This document shows, in pieces, positions 7,654 to 13,620 of a stretch of DNA of 21,724 nucleotides (position 1 is the stretch's first letter; every line of letters begins with the position of its first letter). The translations under genes and the position numbers were made by a program. The notes below the pieces were generated by a model. The model had not been told where the DNA came from, ran no database searches, and worked only from the letters and a program-made list of their open reading frames with translations. Source of the stretch: an uncultured Pseudomonadota bacterium (GTDB lineage: Bacteria; Pseudomonadota; Gammaproteobacteria; Burkholderiales; SG8-39); the NCBI GenBank assembly GCA_903909415.1, contig CAIVVS010000078.1:1-21724 (forward strand). Direction: 5' to 3'.

Positions 7654-8646
7654 GTGACCCACACCGCCACCCTCGTTCGCTCCGCGCTCGCCGCGGCCCT
7701 CCTTGCCTTCTCGCTCGGCGCCCAGGCCCAGGCCCCTGCCCAGGCCTGGCCGTCGCGCGGCGTGACCCTGGTCGTGCCCTTCCCGCCCGGCGGCGGGCCC
7801 GACGCCTTCGCGCGCATCACCACCGAGAAGCTCGCGGCCAAGCTCGGCCAGACCATGGTGGTGGACAACCGTCCCGGCGTCGGCGGCCTCGCCGGCGCGA
7901 GCTTCGTCGCCAAGTCCACCGACGGCCACACCTTCCTGGTCGCGCCCAACACCATCGCCATCGCGCCGCACATCCTGCCCAAGGGCGCCGGCGGCGGCAT
8001 CGACGTGATGAAGGACCTGGTGCCGGTGATCACGCCGGCAGCCACGCCCATGATGCTGGTGGTCAACCCGTCGCTAGGCGTGAAGACCGTGGCCGAGCTG
8101 GTCGCGGCCGCCAAGGCCAAGCCCGGCATCCCCTACGCCAGCGCCGGCAATGGCTCGCCCATGCACATCGCGGGCGAGTTGTTCCGCAAGGCGGCGGGCG
8201 TGGACCTGCAGCACATTCCCTACAAGGGTGTCGCCCCCTCGGTGGCGGACACGCTGGGCGGCCAGATCCAGGTGCTGTTCGTCGCCATGGGCGGGGGCAT
8301 CGCCCAGCACCTGCGTTCGGGCAAGCTGCAGGTGATCGCGGTCACCGAGAAGCGCCGCTCGCCGCTGCTGCCCGGCATCCCGACCATGGGCGAGCTGGGC
8401 TTCAAGGGCGTGGAGACCGACGCCTGGTACGGCGTGTTCGCGCCGGCCGGCACGCCGCCGGCGGTGGTGGCGCGCATGAACCAGGAGATCAACGCCATGC
8501 TCGCGCTGCCCGACGTGCGCGAGCGCATGAACACCGCCGGCATGGACGTGCGCGGCGGCACGGCCGAGGCCTTTGCCGCGGAGATGCGCGAGGACCATGC
8601 GCGCTACGGCCGCATCGTGCAGGAGTTCGGCATCAAGGCCGACTGA
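7654..8646 (+). CDS. Bug-family (TctC-like) substrate-binding protein, second copy
   Basis: A 330-residue periplasmic binding protein of the same family as the one at 3689. It has a signal peptide ending GAQAQA, the WPSRGVTLVVPFPPGGGPD motif, DGHTFLVAPNTIAIAP and IPYKGVAPSVADTLGGQ. I chose GTG 7654 because it gives a clean signal peptide (short polar start, one Arg, then Ala/Leu core); ATG 7621 would add MLPFPFLQAAT and is the alternative. A TAGAAT at 7617-7622 could be a -10 for a transcript starting between these two sites, but no good -35 was found. It may bind a different acid from the first Bug protein, or the substrate of the Rieske enzyme that follows. No membrane components are nearby. 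Confidence 0.92.
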   Translation: MTHTATLVRSALAAALLAFSLGAQAQAPAQAWPSRGVTLVVPFPPGGGPDAFARITTEKLAAKLGQTMVVDNRPGVGGLAGASFVAKSTDGHTFLVAPNTIAIAPHILPKGAGGGIDVMKDLVPVITPAATPMMLVVNPSLGVKTVAELVAAAKAKPGIPYASAGNGSPMHIAGELFRKAAGVDLQHIPYKGVAPSVADTLGGQIQVLFVAMGGGIAQHLRSGKLQVIAVTEKRRSPLLPGIPTMGELGFKGVETDAWYGVFAPAGTPPAVVARMNQEINAMLALPDVRERMNTAGMDVRGGTAEAFAAEMREDHARYGRIVQEFGIKAD

Positions 8647-8673
8647 AGCCGCTTGCAACACAAGGAGTACCCC

Positions 8674-9801
8674 ATGAACGCGCCCACCACCAAGGTCCCC
8701 GAACTGCTGCCCGGCCTACCCGTGGGCCTGCCGGCAGGCCTGCGCAACTACTGGTACCCGGTGCTGCAGTCCGAGGAACTGCCCGCGGGCAAGCCGGTGG
8801 GCTTCCGCGTGCTGGGCGAAACGCTGGTGGCCTGGCGCGACGCGAAGGGTGGGCCCTGCGTGGTGGTGGACCGCTGCCCGCACCGCTCGATCAAGCTGTC
8901 GGTCGGCCGGGTGCTGGAGGGCGAGCTGCAATGCGTGCTGCACGGCCTGCGCTTCGACGGCGGCGGGCGCTGCACGCTCATCCCCTGGGAGGCCGAGCGC
9001 AGCAAGCTGCACGACATGGTCGGCGTCACCGCCTACCCGGCGAAGGAACTCGGCGGCTATATCTGGGCCTACATCGGCGACCCCAAGGCCTTCCCGCCGC
9101 CGCCGCTGGAATCTGAAGTCCCCGAGGAACTGCTGCACCCCGAGTCCTTCATCTGGTTCCGCCTGCCCACGCAGGTGTGGAAGGCCAACTGGCTGCTGTC
9201 CATAGACGGGAGCGACGCCTACCACGCGATCGTGCTGCACACCGCCTCGCAGTCCGAGGCCGACATCGCGCGCCAGGGCGGCGTGCCGCTCAAGGACCGG
9301 CGCGTGCAGATCATCCGCACCTCGCACGGCGTGCGCGGCGTGTCGGTGGACCTGCAGGGCAATCCCATCGGCCACGGCCACTTCACCAGCGACGTGAAGG
9401 GCGAGCGCTTCGCGCTGCCCTGCGTGTCCACCAACCCCATCGTGCCCGCGCCCGGCGCGCCGGCCTATGCCTCGCGCCTGTGGCAGTTCGCGCTGGACGA
9501 GCAGCACACCATGGTGGTCCGCTTCATCACCTTCCGCGCCACCAATGACGCCGAGCGCCAACGCGCCACCGAGACCTTCGAGGGCGTGGCGCGCGCGCGG
9601 CTGGACAAGGTGGCCGAGGAAGACGCCTGGGCCGCCGAGGCGCAGGGTGAGCTGCTCACCGCCCGCGCCAACGAGTTCCTGCTCGCGCCGGACGAGGACG
9701 TGGTGCACGTGCGCCGCATGATCACCAGGGCCTTCGTGCGCCAGCAGACCGAGGGCGCGCGCGACGCGGTGCCGGTTGGGGCGCTGGTGTTTCCCGCGTG
9801 A
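8674..9801 (+). CDS. Rieske non-haem iron aromatic ring-hydroxylating oxygenase, alpha-type subunit
   Basis: A 375-residue oxygenase. The Rieske 2Fe-2S ligands are C68-x-H70 and C87-x2-H90 (CPH, 16 residues, CVLH). The mononuclear iron site is D181-x2-H184-x4-H189 in DAYHAIVLH; the third ligand should be a carboxylate in the C-terminal region. Length and layout fit the phthalate dioxygenase/vanillate demethylase class (single alpha subunit plus separate reductase) rather than alpha/beta dioxygenases. The start is ATG 8674, behind AAGGAG at 8662-8667; a TTG at 8653 is unlikely. No reductase (ferredoxin-NAD type) is encoded in the window, so it must borrow one. It may carry out a demethylation or hydroxylation feeding the operon. 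The Nudix gene overlaps its stop. Confidence 0.92.
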   Translation: MNAPTTKVPELLPGLPVGLPAGLRNYWYPVLQSEELPAGKPVGFRVLGETLVAWRDAKGGPCVVVDRCPHRSIKLSVGRVLEGELQCVLHGLRFDGGGRCTLIPWEAERSKLHDMVGVTAYPAKELGGYIWAYIGDPKAFPPPPLESEVPEELLHPESFIWFRLPTQVWKANWLLSIDGSDAYHAIVLHTASQSEADIARQGGVPLKDRRVQIIRTSHGVRGVSVDLQGNPIGHGHFTSDVKGERFALPCVSTNPIVPAPGAPAYASRLWQFALDEQHTMVVRFITFRATNDAERQRATETFEGVARARLDKVAEEDAWAAEAQGELLTARANEFLLAPDEDVVHVRRMITRAFVRQQTEGARDAVPVGALVFPA

Positions 9802-10280
9802 CCGGTAACGAACCCGACCGCCTGTCCGACGCCGAGTTCATCCGCGCGATCGACGCCGTCCCGCTGGTGTCCATCGACCTGATCGTGCGCAACCCGGCGG
9901 GCGAGGTGCTGCTGGGCCACCGCAACAACGCGCCGGCGGCGGGGTTCTGGTTCACGCCCGGGGGCCGCGTTCGCAAGCGCGAGCGGCTGGTGGACGCGTT
10001 CTCGCGACTTGCCCAAGGCGAGCTTGGCCTGGCGCTCACGCTGCCGCAGGCGCGGCTGCTCGGGGCCTACGAGCACCTGTACCCGGACAACGTGTTCGGC
10101 ATCGAAGGCATCGACACCCACTACGTGGTGCTGGGTTACGAGGTCGCGCTCGCCACCGCGGCCGAGGCGCGCGCCTGCAGCCAGCATGCGGAGCTGCGCT
10201 GGTGGAAGCTGGATGAGTTGATGGCGTCGGCCGCCGTGCACGCCAATGTGAAGGCGTATTTCGGCAGCGCGGCGGGGTAA
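9798..10280 (+). CDS. Nudix hydrolase, GDP-mannose mannosyl hydrolase (NudD/WcaH) type
   Basis: A 160-residue protein closely matching E. coli NudD in layout: PLVSIDLIV near 22-30, APAAGFWFTPGG, and the variant Nudix box GGRVRKRERLVDAFSRLAQG followed by ELG, which has the family's altered spacing instead of the REUxEExGU consensus. THYVVLGYEV and VHANVKAYF also match. NudD hydrolyses GDP-mannose to GDP and mannose. The start is GTG 9798, overlapping the Rieske stop (GTGA), so it is co-translated with an aromatic oxygenase. No sugar-nucleotide genes are nearby, so either the substrate differs or the coupling is accidental. The family assignment is firm; the substrate is not. Confidence 0.85.
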   Translation: MTGNEPDRLSDAEFIRAIDAVPLVSIDLIVRNPAGEVLLGHRNNAPAAGFWFTPGGRVRKRERLVDAFSRLAQGELGLALTLPQARLLGAYEHLYPDNVFGIEGIDTHYVVLGYEVALATAAEARACSQHAELRWWKLDELMASAAVHANVKAYFGSAAG

Positions 10281-10304
10281 TCCGTTTGGACCAGCGGCAA
10301 GGCG

Positions 10305-10339
10305 AAGGCCTGCCAGGTCAGGCAGGTGCTGCAGGCCTT
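10305..10339. promoter_or_regulatory. Inverted repeat upstream of hicB-like gene
   Basis: AAGGCCTGC (10305-10313) and GCAGGCCTT (10331-10339) are perfect 9-bp arms separated by 17 nt, with a smaller nested CCTGCC/GGCAGG pair. It lies 21 nt before the HicB-type start codon. HicB proteins bind an operator at their own promoter, so this is a candidate autoregulatory site. It could instead be a terminator-like hairpin for the preceding operon, but no T-tract follows. Confidence 0.4.
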
Positions 10340-10360
10340 GGACAAACTCGGAGGCAGGAC

Positions 10361-10684
10361 ATGAACCCCAAGCACTGCACCTATCGCGTGACCTGGTCGC
10401 CCGAGGACGGTGAGCACGTGGCGCTGTGCGCCGAGTTTCCCTCGCTGAGCTGGCTGGCGAAGACGCCGGAGTCGGCACTGCGTGGCATCCAGAAGGTGGT
10501 GGCCGGCGTGGCGGCCTACATGCAGGCCCGGCGCGAGCCGGTGCCGGAACCGCTGGCCGACCGCACCTACAGCGGCGAGTTCCGGGTGCGCATCCCGCCG
10601 CAACTGCACCGCCAGCTCGCGCTGACCGCCGCGGAGCAGGGCGTAAGCCTGAACCGGCTGGCGAGCGCGAAACTCGCTGCCTGA
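10361..10684 (+). CDS. HicB-family antitoxin, apparently without HicA
   Basis: A 107-residue protein with an N-terminal HicB fold (YRVTWSPEDGEHVALCAEFPSLSWLA, about 8-33) and a C-terminal ribbon-helix-helix/Arc-like DNA-binding part (YSGEFRVRIPPQLHRQLALT, then AEQGVSLNRLASAKL, about 70-105). HicB neutralises the HicA mRNA interferase and represses its own operon. The start is ATG 10361, behind GGAGG at 10350-10354. No intact HicA (about 60 residues with a conserved His) is found on either side. The preceding frame ends in QVRQVLQALDKLGGRT with its TGA overlapping this ATG, which weakly resembles the start of a HicA and might be a remnant. An orphan regulator role is also possible. Confidence 0.85.
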   Translation: MNPKHCTYRVTWSPEDGEHVALCAEFPSLSWLAKTPESALRGIQKVVAGVAAYMQARREPVPEPLADRTYSGEFRVRIPPQLHRQLALTAAEQGVSLNRLASAKLAA

Positions 10685-10878
10685 TCTCCGCCCCGTCGCA
10701 GGGGTGCCGGTACGGCGGGTTGCACGCCCGGATTGCCCGTCGACACCCTCCCTCGGTCCGCCGTCGGGTGCGCCGGTTGCCGCCTCCTGAGGGCGGCGGC
10801 CTGGGCGCAGGCTGGGAAAAACGGGTCAAGTTGCTGATATTAAAAAGAATATTCGCAGTCCCGGATGGCGGCGGGCCA

Positions 10879-10907
10879 TTTACCGCACACACGCTTGATG
10901 CTAGATT
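10879..10907 (+). promoter_or_regulatory. Candidate sigma70 promoter of the caspase/FGE gene
   Basis: TTTACC (10879-10884), 17 nt, TAGATT (10902-10907), predicting a transcript start near 10914 and a leader of only about 14 nt. It lies in the most AT-rich stretch of this neighbourhood. The -35 is weak (4 of 6 consensus bases). If the start is as predicted, the first bases of the downstream hairpin's left arm would not be in the RNA. Confidence 0.5.
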
Positions 10908-10908
10908 T

Positions 10909-10932
10909 GCCATATCGGAGGCCTGATATGGC
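10909..10932. promoter_or_regulatory. Inverted repeat enclosing the ribosome binding site and start codon
   Basis: GCCATATC (10909-10916) and GATATGGC (10925-10932) are perfect 8-bp arms around an 8-nt centre that contains GGAGG (10917-10921). The ATG (10928-10930) lies in the right arm. In RNA this would put the start codon in a stem and the Shine-Dalgarno in the loop. In DNA it would be an operator just downstream of the promoter. Either way it suggests tight control of this gene. Confidence 0.55.
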
Positions 10933-12856
10933 AAAAATACTTTTCTTCGTGATGCTGGTGCTGCATGCCGGGCTGGCCCACGCCCAGCAGCGCAACCTCA
11001 ACGTCGGCGCCACCTCGGGTGGTACCCGCGTCGCGCTGGTGGTGGGCAATGACGCTTACACCCGCGTCCCGGCGCTGAGGAACGCCAAGTCCGATGCGCA
11101 GGCCATGGCCACGGCGCTGCGCGCCACCGGCTTCGACGTGATCCTGCGCACCGACCTGGATGACCGCAGCCTGCGCGGCGCGGTGCGCGAGTTCATCGGG
11201 CGGCTGTCCGGCGGCGGCGAGGCGGTGTTCTATTTCGCCGGCCACGGCGTGCAGCTGGGCGCGGCCAACTACCTGCTGCCGACCAACATCAACGCGGACA
11301 ACGAAGCGCAGGTGCGGGACGACGGCCTGCCACTGCAGCGCGTGCTGGACGACCTGACGGACAGCAAGGCGCGCTTCTCGGTGGCGATCATCGACGCCTG
11401 CCGCGACAACCCCTTCCCGCGCGTCGCCGGCCGCAGCATCGGCACGGCGCGCGGCCTGGCGCCCACCAGCCCTGCCACCGGGCAGATGGTGCTGTTCTCG
11501 GCCGGCACGGGCCAGAGCGCGCTGGACCGGCTCGGCCCTTCGGACCGTGACCCGAACGGCCTGTTCACCCGCGTGCTGCTCAAGCAGATCCAGCAGCCCG
11601 GCGTGCCGGTGGACCAGGTGCTGCGCAACGTGCGCGAGGAAGTGGTGTCGCTGGCCAAGGGCGTGGGGCATGAGCAGGTTCCTGCCCTGTACGACCAGAC
11701 CATAGGGCGCTTCTACTTCCGGCCCGGGACGGCGGTGGCGAGTGCCGCGCCGTCGTCGGTGGCGGTGCCGGTGGACCCGACGGCGAACGACCGCGCCTTC
11801 TGGGAATCGGTGAAGGACAGCCGCAACGCCGACGAGATCAGGGCCTACCTGGAGCAGTTCCCGAAGGGGCAGTTCGCCGCGCTGGCGCGTACGCGGCTGC
11901 GCGGGCTGGAGACACCGCCTCCCGTGGCCGCCCCGGTGGTACCCGCGCCCAGCATTGCCAGCGCCGCGCCCTCGTCGCTGGTGGCGGCGCCGACGCAGGC
12001 GGTGGTGGACCTGCAGCGGGTGGCGGCGGGCACGGTGTTCCGCGACTGCGCCGACTGCCCGGAGATGGTGGTGATCCCGCCGGGGCGTTTCACCATGGGG
12101 TCGCCGGATTCGGAACCCGGCCGTCGCCCCGAAGAAGGTCCGTTGCGTTCGATCAGCATCCCCTCGGCCTACGCGGTCGGCAAGTTCGAGGTGACGCGCG
12201 CGCAGTACGCGCGCTTCGCACGCGAAACCGGCCGCGCGGCGAGCGGCGGCTGCTTTGCCTGGACCGGCCAGAAGTACGAGGACAGCCCGCAGGCGAGCTG
12301 GAGCAACCCCGGCATCCCGCAGACCGAGAACGACCCGGTGGTGTGCGTGAGCTGGGAGGACGCCAAGGCCTTTGCGCAATGGCTGGGCGGCAAGACGGGC
12401 AAGAACTATCGGCTCCTGACCGAGGCGGAATGGGAGTACGCCGCGCGAGCGGGCACCACCGGGCGGCGCTACTTCGGGGAGAACGACGCGGACGCCTGCC
12501 GGTATGCCAATGTGGCCGACGCCAGCGCCAAGTCAAGCTACAACTTCGGCAACACGTTTGACTGCCGTGACAACTACGCGGCTACCGCTCCCGCAGGCAG
12601 CTTCCTGCCGAACGCCTTTGGTCTTTACGACATGCTGGGCAATGCTTGGGAGTGGACCGAGGATTGCTGGGCAGACAACTACACCCAAGCGCCGACCAAC
12701 GGCGCGGCCAGCAGCGCCGGCAACTGCGGCCGGCGCGTGCTGCGCGGCGGGTCGTGGGACGGCCATCCGCGCGTCCTGCGCGCTGCCTTCCGCGTCGGGG
12801 ACTCCGTTGGCGGCCGCGGTTCCGTCGTCGGTTTCCGGCTCGCGAGGACCAATTAA
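10928..12856 (+). CDS. Exported caspase-like/FGE-fold protein, probable DGR variable (target) protein
   Basis: A 642-residue multidomain protein. Residues 1-19 are a signal peptide ending AHA, without a lipobox. Residues about 33-265 are a caspase-like (peptidase C14) domain with H106 (YFAGHGVQ) and C158 (IIDACRDNPF) as the catalytic pair. Residues about 287-327 form one helical repeat (AYLEQFPKGQFAALARTRL), followed by a Pro/Ala linker. Residues about 367-642 are a formylglycine-generating-enzyme (FGE, C-type-lectin-fold) domain: MVVIPPGRFTMGSP, YRLLTEAEWEYAARAG, GLYDMLGNAWEWTEDCW and the end RRVLRGGSW...GFRLART. The two active-site Cys of true FGE align with G612 and L617, so it is not a sulfatase activator. 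The terminus matches DGR target proteins, and a bAvd gene follows. Start ATG 10928 has GGAGG 6 nt upstream. Likely role: a diversified ligand-binding domain gating a periplasmic caspase-like protease (inference). Confidence 0.85.
   Translation: MAKILFFVMLVLHAGLAHAQQRNLNVGATSGGTRVALVVGNDAYTRVPALRNAKSDAQAMATALRATGFDVILRTDLDDRSLRGAVREFIGRLSGGGEAVFYFAGHGVQLGAANYLLPTNINADNEAQVRDDGLPLQRVLDDLTDSKARFSVAIIDACRDNPFPRVAGRSIGTARGLAPTSPATGQMVLFSAGTGQSALDRLGPSDRDPNGLFTRVLLKQIQQPGVPVDQVLRNVREEVVSLAKGVGHEQVPALYDQTIGRFYFRPGTAVASAAPSSVAVPVDPTANDRAFWESVKDSRNADEIRAYLEQFPKGQFAALARTRLRGLETPPPVAAPVVPAPSIASAAPSSLVAAPTQAVVDLQRVAAGTVFRDCADCPEMVVIPPGRFTMGSPDSEPGRRPEEGPLRSISIPSAYAVGKFEVTRAQYARFARETGRAASGGCFAWTGQKYEDSPQASWSNPGIPQTENDPVVCVSWEDAKAFAQWLGGKTGKNYRLLTEAEWEYAARAGTTGRRYFGENDADACRYANVADASAKSSYNFGNTFDCRDNYAATAPAGSFLPNAFGLYDMLGNAWEWTEDCWADNYTQAPTNGAASSAGNCGRRVLRGGSWDGHPRVLRAAFRVGDSVGGRGSVVGFRLARTN
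12731..12850 (+). other. Probable DGR variable region (VR) with initiation-of-mutagenic-homing-like 3' end
   Basis: Codons 611-634 contain only 3 adenines in 72 nt. Against the recurrent DGR template pattern (SW-NNN-PR-N-LR..N.N.N...N.NNN.GFR), every position that is normally Asn is replaced here: D611, G612, H613, V616, F621, V623, D625, G629, G631, S632, V633. All eleven codons end in C or T (GAC, GGC, CAT, GTC, TTC, GTC, GAC, GGC, GGT, TCC, GTC), as expected if AAC/AAT codons of a template had their adenines changed. The conserved flanks (12731-12757 and 12830-12850) are GC-rich and unvaried. The upstream boundary is a guess. The matching template repeat was not found in this window. Confidence 0.7.
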
Positions 12857-12884
12857 TTCCTGTGTCTTCGCCTCCTTACCTCCT

Positions 12885-12907
12885 GCGGCCGTGCGCAGCA
12901 CGGCCGC
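12885..12907. promoter_or_regulatory. Strong GC hairpin downstream of the variable region
   Basis: GCGGCCGTGC (12885-12894), loop GCA, GCACGGCCGC (12898-12907): a perfect 10-bp stem, 28 nt after the stop codon of the caspase/FGE gene and before avd. In the Bordetella phage DGR, a GC-rich hairpin or cruciform a short distance after the VR promotes retrohoming, and this has the right place and shape. No T-run follows, so it is a poor intrinsic terminator. It could also simply separate the two genes. Confidence 0.55.
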
Positions 12908-12931
12908 GCGTTCAATGTTGGAGGGTTGAAC

Positions 12932-13291
12932 TTGGCTGATGCGGCACGCCAGACTGGCCCCGCCGTGGAGGCTATGTACCGTTTCCTGCTGTGGCTGATC
13001 CCGGCGGTCGAGAAGCTGCCGCGCAGCCACAAGTTCACGCTGGGCGAGCGCATCACGTCGGCGGCGCTGGATGTGCTGGAGCGCCTGGTCGAGGCCACCT
13101 ACTCGCGGCAGCGCGACGCCGCCCTGGACGCGGCCAACCTCGGGCTGGAAAAGCTTCGCTTCCTGTTCCGGCTGGCCGCGGACCTGAAACTGTTGGACCT
13201 GCGGCGCTACGAGTTCGCCGCACGCAGCCTGGACGAAGTGGGCCGGCTGGTGGGCGGATGGAAGAAGGCGCACCGTGCCGCGAAGGGCTGA
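12932..13291 (+). CDS. avd: bAvd-like DGR accessory variability determinant (four-helix bundle protein)
   Basis: A 119-residue, basic, all-helical protein. Residues about 29-42 carry LPRSHKFTLGERI, the hallmark of the bAvd/23S-intervening-sequence four-helix-bundle family, followed by helices DVLERLVEATYS, AANLGLEKLRFLFRLAADLKLL and YEFAARSLDEVGRLVGGWKKAHR. bAvd forms a pentamer that binds the DGR reverse transcriptase and RNA and is needed for mutagenic retrohoming. I chose TTG 12932, with GGAGG at 12920-12924 (7-nt spacing); TTG 12926 would sit directly on the ribosome site. It follows the variable protein as in canonical DGRs, but no template repeat or reverse transcriptase comes after it in this window. 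The related 23S rRNA-intron protein is less likely because no rRNA is nearby. Confidence 0.85.
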   Translation: MADAARQTGPAVEAMYRFLLWLIPAVEKLPRSHKFTLGERITSAALDVLERLVEATYSRQRDAALDAANLGLEKLRFLFRLAADLKLLDLRRYEFAARSLDEVGRLVGGWKKAHRAAKG

Positions 13292-13316
13292 AGGACTGTT
13301 CGGGCGGGTCGCCGGC

Positions 13317-13345
13317 TTGCACGGTGCGAAATGGCCATTTAGAAT
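13317..13345 (+). promoter_or_regulatory. Sigma70 promoter of the Phd/PIN toxin-antitoxin operon
   Basis: TTGCAC (13317-13322), exactly 17 nt, TAGAAT (13340-13345). The transcript start is predicted about 6-7 nt downstream, at or next to the antitoxin ATG (13352), so the mRNA is probably leaderless. No Shine-Dalgarno precedes the ATG, which agrees. Confidence 0.7.
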
Positions 13346-13361
13346 CTGAAAATGGACATTT
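13329..13361. promoter_or_regulatory. Twin palindromic operators for the antitoxin
   Basis: AAATGGCCATTT (13329-13340) is a perfect 12-bp palindrome. AAATGGACATTT (13350-13361) is a one-mismatch copy exactly 21 bp (two helical turns) downstream. They flank and touch the -10 element, and the second covers the start codon. This is the expected arrangement for cooperative autorepression by a Phd/YefM dimer pair. Confidence 0.7.
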
Positions 13362-13594
13362 CAGTCACCGACTTCAAGCAGCGCTGCCTGGAGATCATCC
13401 GCGGCGTGGAGCAATCCGGCCGGCCGGTCAGCATCACCCGGCGCGGCAAGGTGGTGGCGCGCCTGCAGCCTTCCGGGTCTTCGGCTGCCGCTGCCGCCAA
13501 GCCCTGGGAGCGGCTGCGCGCCAGGGGCGTGCGCCTCGCCGGGGAGCCGGGCGAGTCTGTGCTGGATGCCCGGGATCTCGAGGCGATGCGTTGA
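13352..13594 (+). CDS. Phd/YefM-family antitoxin
   Basis: An 80-residue protein whose first 40 residues (MDISVTDFKQRCLEIIRGV, then SGRPVSITRRGKVVARLQP) are the Phd/YefM DNA-binding and dimerisation fold. The remaining half (SSAAAAAKPWERLRARGVRL...) is an unstructured-looking toxin-binding tail. It should repress its own promoter through the twin palindromes over its start and neutralise the PIN toxin encoded 26 nt downstream. The ATG lies at the predicted transcription start, so translation is probably leaderless. It is on the same strand as the putative DGR target and avd, but has its own promoter. Confidence 0.9.
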   Translation: MDISVTDFKQRCLEIIRGVEQSGRPVSITRRGKVVARLQPSGSSAAAAAKPWERLRARGVRLAGEPGESVLDARDLEAMR

Positions 13595-13620
13595 ACCACG
13601 CGCTTCGCTGAGGCGGCGAG

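Noticed and set aside
10779..10797. GCCGCC/GGCGGC hairpin after hicB as an intrinsic terminator
   Set aside because: The stem is only 6 bp and no T-run follows; such GC hairpins occur by chance in this base composition.
10928..12856. Function as a sulfatase-activating formylglycine-generating enzyme
   Set aside because: The two active-site Cys of FGE align with G612 and L617, and no sulfatase gene is nearby; the domain is better explained as a ligand-binding lectin fold.
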